A DNA stretch of 64,000 nt, taken from assembly GCF_014207565.1 (NCBI RefSeq), contig NZ_JACHGJ010000001.1, forward strand, positions 496,001-560,000, given 5' to 3'. The stretch comes from Spirochaeta isovalerica (GTDB lineage: Bacteria; Spirochaetota; Spirochaetia; DSM-2461). Position numbers and translations under genes: made by a program. The notes under the pieces are model-generated. The model was given only the letters and a program-made list of their open reading frames with translations. It did no database searches and had not been told where the DNA came from. Positions 50,395-58,667 of the stretch are shown here, in pieces (position 1 is the stretch's first letter; each line of letters opens with the position of its first letter).

Positions 50395-52884
50395 TTACTG
50401 GTAAATATCTATACCGAATGAGATGACGAGGTCGAGCCCTGAATCTCCGAAAGTATCATATTCCGCTTCAGGCTTCCAATCAATTCCGCCTGTCGTTTCA
50501 TCATATTTGAATTTTTTGACGAGATAAAGGGAGAATGGAAACTGGGGGTTTGCAAGCCTGAGTCCGGCACCGAGCGAAAACTTAATATCTCCGTAATTCC
50601 CCTGGCGGAAAAAATCACCGAACTCATCTTTCGTACCCCACAACCCGACTGCATCGAGGAAGATGTCAAAAGAAAGGATACTTTTAACGATCGGGAAACG
50701 AAGCTCGACATTGCTGTCCCAGAGAACCTGTCCTCCCGATACCGGCGACCAGCCCCTTGCAAGGAACATTCCGTCGGCGTAAAAGCCGTCTTCTTCTATA
50801 TTCAGGGGCGCTCCGCCTGGACGCTGAGCGAGATAGGAAAGTGCCGTATGGAATTTAAGCACGCTTTTGAAATTGAATGATTCCGAAACAGGAAGATCGA
50901 ACAAAGTAAAATAAACATCAAAGCGGCTGACTGATTTGATGTATTCAGAAGCCGATGAAGGGAGAGTTCCGGCGAGCGTGAAGGTTTCGCTTAATACAAA
51001 TCCTTTTGAGGGATCATAAATAATATCCCTCATATCCCAGGAGGCTTTTGTCCACCAACGGTCCGTAGGCAGCCATGTTCCATAATTGCTTCTTATTGAT
51101 GAGCTGTAAGGCCTGTAAACATCAGCATCATAGGTCAGGTATTTAAATCCGGCCTGTATACCGGTACTAAGACCGAATCGGCCTACAGGAGTCACCCAGG
51201 TATATCCCGTACTGACACCGGCAGAAATATTATGTGACTGATATGACATGAGATAGTCTTCGTGTATTGAATCGTCGATTGATGTTCCCGGAGCATTGTC
51301 GGGAACGCCGTCTCCATCATTATCTCTTTTGATTTTATCCTGGGACACATGACTGTATGTGAGGTTCACACCGCCTGACCATCTGAGCCCGAATAATCTG
51401 GGCTCTGTAAACTTAACTGAAATATCCTGGCTGTCGGGAGAGAATTTCGTTTCGACTCCGAATGTCTGGCCATAACCGAGGAAGTTTCTGTCAGACCAAC
51501 TGACCTGCCCGGAAATGGGGAACCCGTCTCCGCCGGAAATAGCGATTCCGAAAATGATATCGGATGTTTTCCCCTCTTCGACATTGATAACCAGATCCAT
51601 AAGCCCCTGAGCGCTTCCTTCAAATGTCTGAGGTTCGACAACCGAAAAGTACTGGGTATTATAGAGGTTATTAAGCGCCTGAAGAATTTTGGTTTTATTG
51701 AAGACGTCTCCGACTTCGAGTGGGATCTCCCTGAAGATTACGTGATCTTTCGTCTTCTCGTTACCCTGGATAATAATATTCTCGATGTGAGCTCTGTCTC
51801 TTTCGACTATGGTTACGACATGGGAAACAGTCCGGTTCTGTTCATCCCGCTTTTCTTCCCGCGAAATTGTATTGAATATATATCCGTTTTCGTAATAAAG
51901 ATCGGAGATCCTCTGATAATCCGCCAGAAATTTGGATTCGTTATATACCTTTCCCACCTGCTGCAGGACCTGCTCGAGAAGTTCTTCGGTCGTATAGATT
52001 TTATTACCGGTAAACTCGATACCACCGTAGGTAAACTGTTCACCTTCTTTTATATATAAAGTGATTTTAAGGAAATTTATATTTTTTTCTTCATCGGTCA
52101 CAATGCTTTTTTCAACATTATAGACCTCTGCATCGATATACCCTCTATCATGGTAATACTGCTCAATTGCTCTTTTGTCTTCTTCGAGTTTGTTTTCCTG
52201 GAAAACACCTTTGTTGAAGATAGATTGAGTTTTGGTGGACATCTGTCCTTTAAGAGTGTTATCTGAAACGTATTTGTCATTACCTACAAATTCAATTTCA
52301 TTTATTTTAGTCTGAGTCCCTTCTTCAATTGTAAAAACGAGAGTTGAAGTATTACTTTCCTGATCTTTCGTATCCTCACCTTTTACAACGGCATCGAGAA
52401 ACCCTTTTTCGAGATAGAGATCGAGAATGGCTGATTCGTCCAGCTTAATGCTCGTCTGGTTAATCATATCTCCCTTTTTCAAAAGGATCGTGTCGAGTAA
52501 TTCCCCCCGTCTGATTCTTTCGTTACCTACGAACTCAATGTCGCTGATAACCGGCCTTTCCTTGACATCAAATTCAAGGATAACAGTATTCCCCGCATCA
52601 TCACCCTTATTGGCTGAAGGAATGATAAGCTCGAAATAATCAAGTGCGTAGAGTTTGCTTTGAATCTCATAAAAGAGAGAGTCGGTAAAATCCTGAGAAA
52701 TATATTCACGTACGAGACCGCTTAATTCAGTTGAGGAAACCGTATCGAGACCTGTAAACCGGATATCAATTATTGTTTTGCCGAGATACCACTCCTCGTC
52801 GCTCTGCTGAGCGTTCAGAGATAAGGGCAGAATCGTCAATAAAATAAAAATATGTAATACGTTAAAAGTGCGTTTGAGCATCAA
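50395..52884 (-). CDS. bamA: Outer membrane protein assembly factor BamA
   Basis: 829 residues: signal peptide (about 1-25), five POTRA domains of about 75 residues each (about 35-430; repeating patterns such as ISDIEFVGNERIRRGELLDTI and YGGIEFTGNKIYTTEELLEQV) and an Omp85 beta-barrel (about 440-829). The motif after the last POTRA, GKTSDIIFGIAISGGDGFPISGQVSW, is typical. It inserts beta-barrel proteins into the outer membrane. The last residues are IDIYQ, so the usual terminal Phe or Trp is absent. It lies between tamB and the skp-like gene. Confidence 0.94.
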   Translation of the reverse strand: MMLKRTFNVLHIFILLTILPLSLNAQQSDEEWYLGKTIIDIRFTGLDTVSSTELSGLVREYISQDFTDSLFYEIQSKLYALDYFELIIPSANKGDDAGNTVILEFDVKERPVISDIEFVGNERIRRGELLDTILLKKGDMINQTSIKLDESAILDLYLEKGFLDAVVKGEDTKDQESNTSTLVFTIEEGTQTKINEIEFVGNDKYVSDNTLKGQMSTKTQSIFNKGVFQENKLEEDKRAIEQYYHDRGYIDAEVYNVEKSIVTDEEKNINFLKITLYIKEGEQFTYGGIEFTGNKIYTTEELLEQVLQQVGKVYNESKFLADYQRISDLYYENGYIFNTISREEKRDEQNRTVSHVVTIVERDRAHIENIIIQGNEKTKDHVIFREIPLEVGDVFNKTKILQALNNLYNTQYFSVVEPQTFEGSAQGLMDLVINVEEGKTSDIIFGIAISGGDGFPISGQVSWSDRNFLGYGQTFGVETKFSPDSQDISVKFTEPRLFGLRWSGGVNLTYSHVSQDKIKRDNDGDGVPDNAPGTSIDDSIHEDYLMSYQSHNISAGVSTGYTWVTPVGRFGLSTGIQAGFKYLTYDADVYRPYSSSIRSNYGTWLPTDRWWTKASWDMRDIIYDPSKGFVLSETFTLAGTLPSSASEYIKSVSRFDVYFTLFDLPVSESFNFKSVLKFHTALSYLAQRPGGAPLNIEEDGFYADGMFLARGWSPVSGGQVLWDSNVELRFPIVKSILSFDIFLDAVGLWGTKDEFGDFFRQGNYGDIKFSLGAGLRLANPQFPFSLYLVKKFKYDETTGGIDWKPEAEYDTFGDSGLDLVISFGIDIYQ

Positions 52885-52919
52885 TACTCCTTTATGATCT
52901 TCCTTAATTTTCCATTACA

Positions 52920-55900
52920 TCAATATGAATACTGCCATGTAAACGAGATTGTGTTCTGGGGCAGAAAATAATCCGAATCCGGATTGTTATTCGGGTCATA
53001 GGTCCAGTCAATCAATACGAATGGCGTTATAAACTGTATATTCAAATTCAGATTAAGCTCCAGACCCCCGAATGTGGATGATACACTACGGGAGTCATCA
53101 TAATCTACAACAAGAGATCCCTCAAGGAATAAAAATTCACCTATATATTCTCCAATAAACAGAGACGTATCCTCAAGATATCTGGCGAAATTGACTCTCC
53201 GGTTTCCATTGTCGTATATATTTTGATCCTGAAATCTATCCAGAATGGCATTTTCTATCAGATTTGTGTTAAAAGACACAAAATCGAGATTAAGTGAATT
53301 CTTAATCGCTTCTTCAAAAGGCTGCATGATCGTATTTTTGCCGATCATACCTCCCGTTGCGACAAGAACCGATGCCACACTGACCTGATCAGGATCATTA
53401 GATGGTATAAAAGATTGTCCTAGAAGGGCAAGTATCTCATTTTCCGTTTTCCTGGGAAATGAAAGAAATTCGGGGTTGAACTCATTGAGCAGATAATCAT
53501 CGAAAAGAAGTGATATGGTAACATCTTCACCCAGTTCATCTCTGGTTATGACATCCGCGCGAACATTGAGTTTCGGGTTGAATTTCACCTGGCTCTCGTT
53601 GAAGTCAATATATCCCTCCTGAAGATAAAAAGTTTTGTTGAAATAGTTGATTTCTCCGGTCCTGACATCGACTCGTCCGACAAGCGCCAGCTCGTCTGAC
53701 CGTGAATCGTAAGCAATATTTATATCGTCACCCTTTTCGGCAGTGGCCTGAATGATGGGGACCTGCCTGTTGGGAAAGTAAAAATTGACATCCCTGCCCG
53801 TCAGTATCGTTAGGTCTACAGTGAAACCATTAATGCTGGGATTTTTAGGTACTGATAATGGCTGATTCGGAACGGCATCACTTTTCAGTGATGATTCAAG
53901 ACTGTTGCAGGTGAGCGTCCCCTCGAGGAAACCTCCTTGCCGGCTCCCCTCGATATGAACAGGTCCGGTAAAGTATCCGTCCCAGGAAAATCCGGGGATG
54001 GCATATGCGACTCTCGCCCCCTCGCCGCCCCTGATGTCGACGTCGAGATTGTAGGTCGTAGGCAGTCCCTCATCGAACTCAAAGGAAGAGTCAACAAAGA
54101 TTTCTCCTTTATTGAGCCCTATGGAAAAGGGATTAATAGTGAGGGAATGTCCTTCGAGAGTCACTTCAGTCGAAACCGGATCCGGTATTTCTGCGAGAAA
54201 TGGCGATTCGGGAACAAGATTGCTGATTCGCAAACGACCGTCGAAATCCGGATCGGATATAGGTCCGTGAACTCTGAAATCCCCATCAATAATTCCTGAA
54301 GTAAAAATAACACTTCTCTTCTTTTTAAACGGATCGACAGGCATAAAATAGTTGAGAAAAGAGGGCTCAAATGCCAGATCACTGACTTCCACATCAACTT
54401 CCCTGTTATTCACCATCCCGTTGGCTGCAAAACGGAAGGGGAAAAGATCTCTTATAATTACAGAAATGTTTTTGCTTTCCAGATCATAAGCTGCTGAAAG
54501 GATTTCCCCGTTCTTTATATTCCCTGAAATAAGGGAACCCTTTTTCTCCATATCGACCTGCAGTCGGGGAAATGTATTCAACCCATCCCATTTTACAGGA
54601 GCCGTTACCAATTGGCCTGTCATATCGATATCGGCAAGATTGGATAAAGTGAAGATATCCAGAGATTGATTCAAGTTGACGTAGACTGATAAGGATGTTG
54701 ATGCTTTTGAGCGGTTTATATTCTGATTTATAGCCCCTGTTGCTATAAGTTTCCCTTCATTGAGATCAAGCATAAGCAGACCGCGATTAAACATAATCCC
54801 GCTATATTCCAGTTCCAGATCGGAAATTCGGATCTGGTCCTTATCTCCGCGGACAAAAGTCGAAACAACGATGGGGACACCGTCCAGATTCATTCTCTCC
54901 GTATTGATAACGGCCTGATATTCAGGAGACTCCAGCTTTCCGCTGAAACCCAGATCGAGTGAGACGTTACCTGTAAGCCCCTGCTCCCTGAAACGCTCAA
55001 GAGGTGAAGACACCACTGAAATACGGGAATCAATTTCACCATGATCGGAAGAGTAGTAAATATCGTACTGCTCACCGGTTTTTCCCGTATCATCTATAAG
55101 TGAAAGCCAGGAAGTCTGATGTCCGGGGATATAGGAGACGCGCCCCAGCCCTTTCAGTGAAGAAATGTTATCCCGATATATTACTTCGTATATATCAGCG
55201 CCCTGATTTCCCAGGTTTGCTGTGATTTCAAATTCCGGCTTAATCAGACTCAGAAATCTGTCTGTTGATATTCCCGATTTTTCAAGAAAGATGTTCCAAT
55301 CTCCATTTTCATAGGCTCCGGATGCATTGATATCAGCAAAAACGATCTGATCGTACAGAGGTAAGGGAAGAGACTGGCTCTTAAGATTGAATTCATATGA
55401 CCGGTCGCCTGACTTCTGTAACAAAGCGAACAGACCGTAATCACCTTCCAGAATAATCTGACCGGTTGAATAATGAGCATCAATTCTATAAGGCTTATCT
55501 TCCAGATCAAAATGAGTCGAAACAAGAAAGTCGTCACCTTCTCTGTTTGAATTGACATACCCGGTCAGTTCATATTGATCCCAGTTAAAATAGAGGTCGT
55601 TAATTTTAAAACCTTTTTCGTTGTAGGAAGCGGAGAAGGACAGTTTGTTATCCGGTTTAGCATTGGATTGGAACATAAAATCGCTGACGAGAACAGTCAG
55701 GTTTTCAAGGTCAGAATGAAGTATGAAATCTGTAGAAACCGATGAATCTGAGAATCCTTGGGGCAATGATGGCAGTTCTTCTCTCTGAGGGATGAAATAA
55801 ACAAGAGAGCCGGCCGGTAAGCTATCCAAAGCAATGAATGAACTTATTTCCGGCTTTTCGCCCAGATTTACCAGGGTATCAACAGTGATTGTCCCTTCAT

Positions 55901-57278
55901 GATCTTCTTCGTCCTTCAAACTGGCTTTTAAAGAGGCTGTTATATTTTCCCCTTCCGGAAACAGAACAAGATTGACGCTTTCAATGGATTCGCCGCCCGT
56001 ATCAATTGAGTCTGAGCGGAAAGTGAGAAACCCTTCCTGATGAGAGACTGTGAAGGTGCTGTTAACCAGAAACCCCAAGGGAGTCTGTACATTGACCAGC
56101 CTGATTCTTCCTGTAGGGAAAAAGCTTCCGGTACTGATATTGCCGTTAAACAATGCCCTTCCTTCTGTAGTCTGCAAGTCGAGATTCCTTACATTGATCT
56201 GGTTGAGATCGCCTGTAATATCAGTCTTTATCGAAACCGGCCGGTTGAAGACATCCTGACTGATTCTGATATTTGAATCGAGTGAGTATACGGCGTCTTC
56301 CCGCAAAGTATTGTATATTATTGATCCGTTACCGGTAATTCTCGAAGAACTGTATTGACTGTACGGTGCCAACTTACCCTTCAAAGAGATCAGACTGTCC
56401 GGACGGAAATTTTCTGATTTAAACGAAAAAAACCAGTCCCCGATAATTCTGTCGTGTTTAATTACGAGATCGATCGGTCTGTAATCCTGGACTTTTCTCA
56501 GTTCAAGCTGACCGGTATTCAATATGAACTGAAATGTCTGATCTGTCAGGTTTGCTACATCTGATTGGAAATCTACAGTTGTAACGGTAAAGTTCAGGGA
56601 ATCAAAAAATTCCGATACGGAACCGCTGGCTTTAACCGAGGCTCTGGCCATTGAAATGAAAGAATTATCACTAATGAATCTCGTGTTTACATCTCCGTTT
56701 ATTCTGGTACGGTAAGTTCCTTTATCCGGGGTAAGCGAAAAGAAAAGGTTTTGACCTTCCAATACAATATCCGGTGTAGTGAAGGACAGATCGACGCTTC
56801 TGCCGGATATTCTCGTTGTCAGGGGGAGCAATGTAAAATCGACGCCACCGCGTTTCGACAAAATAGCAAGAAGGTTTTTATCTCTTTGGGAATCGATGTG
56901 AAATCGGGCTTTTGTCAATGTTAGACTTTTCACGGCTTGAAGCGGTGTTAATTCACTGTTCTTCTTTATAAAATAGAATGGCGAATAAAAAGCCTTAAAG
57001 GATCCTATTTCAGCCAGAATATCACCGGGACCGCCTTTGCCATAAACTCTGAGATCTTTGATGTTGATGTAGCTGAATATGGAAGGAGAAATGGAACTGT
57101 AAACTAAATCATACCCAATCATTTCCTCCAATGAAGAAATGAGCTCCTCCCTCACTTCATCCATCCGTTTTCCCGTATAATCAGTAATAGGGACAATCAC
57201 AAGAGCTGTAATGGATATTATTACAGATAGAATGAGAAATTGTATGATATGTAACTTCCTATCAACTGAAAAAGGCAA
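52920..57278 (-). CDS. tamB: TamB-like inner-membrane-anchored envelope protein
   Basis: 1452 residues with one N-terminal membrane helix (about 9-30) and a very long beta-rich periplasmic region, ending in the TamB/DUF490 C-terminal domain (from about 1060; GEINYFNKTFYLQEGYIDFNESQVKFNPKLNVRA, LLFDDYLLNEFNPEFLSFPRKTENEILALLGQ). AsmA/TamB-family proteins form a groove that carries phospholipids, or helps protein insertion, between the two membranes. The start is TTG at 57278 with AGAGAGGA 4 nt upstream. It is followed by bamA 35 nt later, as in many Gram-negatives. Confidence 0.9.
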   Translation of the reverse strand: MPFSVDRKLHIIQFLILSVIISITALVIVPITDYTGKRMDEVREELISSLEEMIGYDLVYSSISPSIFSYINIKDLRVYGKGGPGDILAEIGSFKAFYSPFYFIKKNSELTPLQAVKSLTLTKARFHIDSQRDKNLLAILSKRGGVDFTLLPLTTRISGRSVDLSFTTPDIVLEGQNLFFSLTPDKGTYRTRINGDVNTRFISDNSFISMARASVKASGSVSEFFDSLNFTVTTVDFQSDVANLTDQTFQFILNTGQLELRKVQDYRPIDLVIKHDRIIGDWFFSFKSENFRPDSLISLKGKLAPYSQYSSSRITGNGSIIYNTLREDAVYSLDSNIRISQDVFNRPVSIKTDITGDLNQINVRNLDLQTTEGRALFNGNISTGSFFPTGRIRLVNVQTPLGFLVNSTFTVSHQEGFLTFRSDSIDTGGESIESVNLVLFPEGENITASLKASLKDEEDHEGTITVDTLVNLGEKPEISSFIALDSLPAGSLVYFIPQREELPSLPQGFSDSSVSTDFILHSDLENLTVLVSDFMFQSNAKPDNKLSFSASYNEKGFKINDLYFNWDQYELTGYVNSNREGDDFLVSTHFDLEDKPYRIDAHYSTGQIILEGDYGLFALLQKSGDRSYEFNLKSQSLPLPLYDQIVFADINASGAYENGDWNIFLEKSGISTDRFLSLIKPEFEITANLGNQGADIYEVIYRDNISSLKGLGRVSYIPGHQTSWLSLIDDTGKTGEQYDIYYSSDHGEIDSRISVVSSPLERFREQGLTGNVSLDLGFSGKLESPEYQAVINTERMNLDGVPIVVSTFVRGDKDQIRISDLELEYSGIMFNRGLLMLDLNEGKLIATGAINQNINRSKASTSLSVYVNLNQSLDIFTLSNLADIDMTGQLVTAPVKWDGLNTFPRLQVDMEKKGSLISGNIKNGEILSAAYDLESKNISVIIRDLFPFRFAANGMVNNREVDVEVSDLAFEPSFLNYFMPVDPFKKKRSVIFTSGIIDGDFRVHGPISDPDFDGRLRISNLVPESPFLAEIPDPVSTEVTLEGHSLTINPFSIGLNKGEIFVDSSFEFDEGLPTTYNLDVDIRGGEGARVAYAIPGFSWDGYFTGPVHIEGSRQGGFLEGTLTCNSLESSLKSDAVPNQPLSVPKNPSINGFTVDLTILTGRDVNFYFPNRQVPIIQATAEKGDDINIAYDSRSDELALVGRVDVRTGEINYFNKTFYLQEGYIDFNESQVKFNPKLNVRADVITRDELGEDVTISLLFDDYLLNEFNPEFLSFPRKTENEILALLGQSFIPSNDPDQVSVASVLVATGGMIGKNTIMQPFEEAIKNSLNLDFVSFNTNLIENAILDRFQDQNIYDNGNRRVNFARYLEDTSLFIGEYIGEFLFLEGSLVVDYDDSRSVSSTFGGLELNLNLNIQFITPFVLIDWTYDPNNNPDSDYFLPQNTISFTWQYSY

Positions 57279-57373
57279 AAGTTCCTCTCTGCTTAAAATA
57301 TACTACGACTAATTTTATTATCGTTAAAGCGGTGTATAATTTTTATAATATAAGAGCTATCGGGAGCCTATTA

Positions 57374-57403
57374 GTTACAAAAATAATGATTATCCTGTAA
57401 TAT
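57374..57403 (+). promoter_or_regulatory. tmk promoter, apparently leaderless
   Basis: TAATAT (57398-57403) ends 6 nt before the tmk ATG; GTTACA/TTACAA lies 17-18 nt upstream. No Shine-Dalgarno sequence is present at the start. The other sequence in the 57279-57409 divergent gap is A/T-rich and includes two TATAAT matches without matching -35 boxes. Confidence 0.4.
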
Positions 57404-57409
57404 CTGCTC

Positions 57410-58030
57410 ATGGAACAGGAAATACTAAAAGGATTCATCGTTATAGAAGGACTGGACGGATCCGGAACAACAACTCAGCTAGACAATATAACATCTTTCC
57501 TGAGTAATAGAAACATCAGCCATGTACGCACGTTTGAGCCCACTGACAAGGAAACAGGTCTTTTGATTAGACAGGTCCTTGCGGGAAAAATCCCCCTGAA
57601 ACAGGAAACGATAGCCTATCTATTCGCCGCTGACAGAAATGAACACATTCACGGTGAAAAAGACGGGATCATTGAACTGCTCAAGAGCAATCGCTATGTC
57701 ATTTCCGATCGGTACCATTTCAGCTCCATAGCTTATCAGTCGATCAATTCCGATCCTGCACTAGTCAGAGAACTGAACAATCGTTTTCCGCTGCCGGAAT
57801 ATCTCATATTCATTGACGTTTCCGTCGAAGAATGTCAGAAAAGAATGAAACAACGCAACGGAACAAAAGATATATACGACAGCATCGAATATCAGCGGAA
57901 AGTTCTGGAAAATTACAATAGAGCTATAGACTATTTTTCAGATTCATCGATGAAAGTTGTAAGAATCAATGGAATGCAAAGCGCCGAACTTGTTTTTCAG
58001 GATATTCTGGAAGCTGTCTTTTCCGATTAA
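57410..58030 (+). CDS. tmk: Thymidylate kinase
   Basis: 206 residues. It phosphorylates dTMP to dTDP. The P-loop is EGLDGSGTTTQLD; the DR(Y/H) motif appears as VISDRYHFSSIAYQ; the dTMP-binding FEPTDKETGLLIR and the lid RMKQRNGTKDIYD are present. It begins a plus-strand group with an exported protein and a radical SAM protein, divergent from tamB. Confidence 0.94.
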   Translation: MEQEILKGFIVIEGLDGSGTTTQLDNITSFLSNRNISHVRTFEPTDKETGLLIRQVLAGKIPLKQETIAYLFAADRNEHIHGEKDGIIELLKSNRYVISDRYHFSSIAYQSINSDPALVRELNNRFPLPEYLIFIDVSVEECQKRMKQRNGTKDIYDSIEYQRKVLENYNRAIDYFSDSSMKVVRINGMQSAELVFQDILEAVFSD

Positions 58031-58055
58031 TATATTCTCGATTTAAAACGATAAT
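58027..58055 (+). promoter_or_regulatory. Promoter of the exported-protein gene, apparently leaderless
   Basis: TTAATA (58027-58032), a 17-nt spacer and GATAAT (58050-58055) end 6 nt before the GTG start at 58062. There is no Shine-Dalgarno sequence. It overlaps the tmk stop codon. Confidence 0.45.
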
Positions 58056-58061
58056 AGTAAT

Positions 58062-58667
58062 GTGAAAAAGTTATTTTTGATCTTTATTGCGGGAATAATT
58101 GTCTCAAGCCCCCTTTTTGCATATAAGATTCTCTATGCCGAACAGTTTTACGAACTCTATCATAATCATTTATACCAGTATCCTGATGACAGCGCTGAAA
58201 ACATATATTATCTGGGTATGGCTTTAAGATCGGATTTCGCCAATCCTCTGAACGCGCTGGCCAAGATAAACAATGAAAAGGAATGGGAAAAATACCGTTA
58301 CCTTTTTTATATGCATGTCAATCTCAGAATTATTGATTCCTATATTAAAATGGCTACTAAATTCGACAGACAGAAAGCTTATTTCTATAATGCTCCCTGG
58401 CAGCAGGCGAATATCGAAAGTCTCAACAAAGCGAAAGAATGTTACGTTTATGCACTCAACTTCTGGGACGATGCTCTGGAATGGTCCAAAAAAGCTTCTT
58501 CGCCGAAGTTCTCCTGGATGTTCATAGAAGATATTCAATACTGGGAAGATGAAAACTACAGAATACAGCAAGGCGAACTTGATTACCAGGCCATTCTGAC
58601 GAGACAGATCGAAAGAGTCGATAAGCTTATTGCCGAATTTGAAGCAATGGACGAAAATACCTACTAG
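58062..58667 (+). CDS. Small exported protein, unknown
   Basis: 201 residues with a signal peptide at 1-20 (KKLFLIFIAGIIVSSPLFAYK). The mature part is mostly helical and unusually rich in Tyr, Trp, Asn and Glu (LYHNHLYQYPDDSAENIYYLG, YFYNAPWQQANIESLNKAKECYVYALNFWDDALEW), a composition like TPR or helical-hairpin proteins but without a clear repeat. I do not recognise the family. The GTG start is the only one giving a complete signal peptide. Its TAG is followed directly by the ATG of the radical SAM gene. Confidence 0.7.
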   Translation: MKKLFLIFIAGIIVSSPLFAYKILYAEQFYELYHNHLYQYPDDSAENIYYLGMALRSDFANPLNALAKINNEKEWEKYRYLFYMHVNLRIIDSYIKMATKFDRQKAYFYNAPWQQANIESLNKAKECYVYALNFWDDALEWSKKASSPKFSWMFIEDIQYWEDENYRIQQGELDYQAILTRQIERVDKLIAEFEAMDENTY

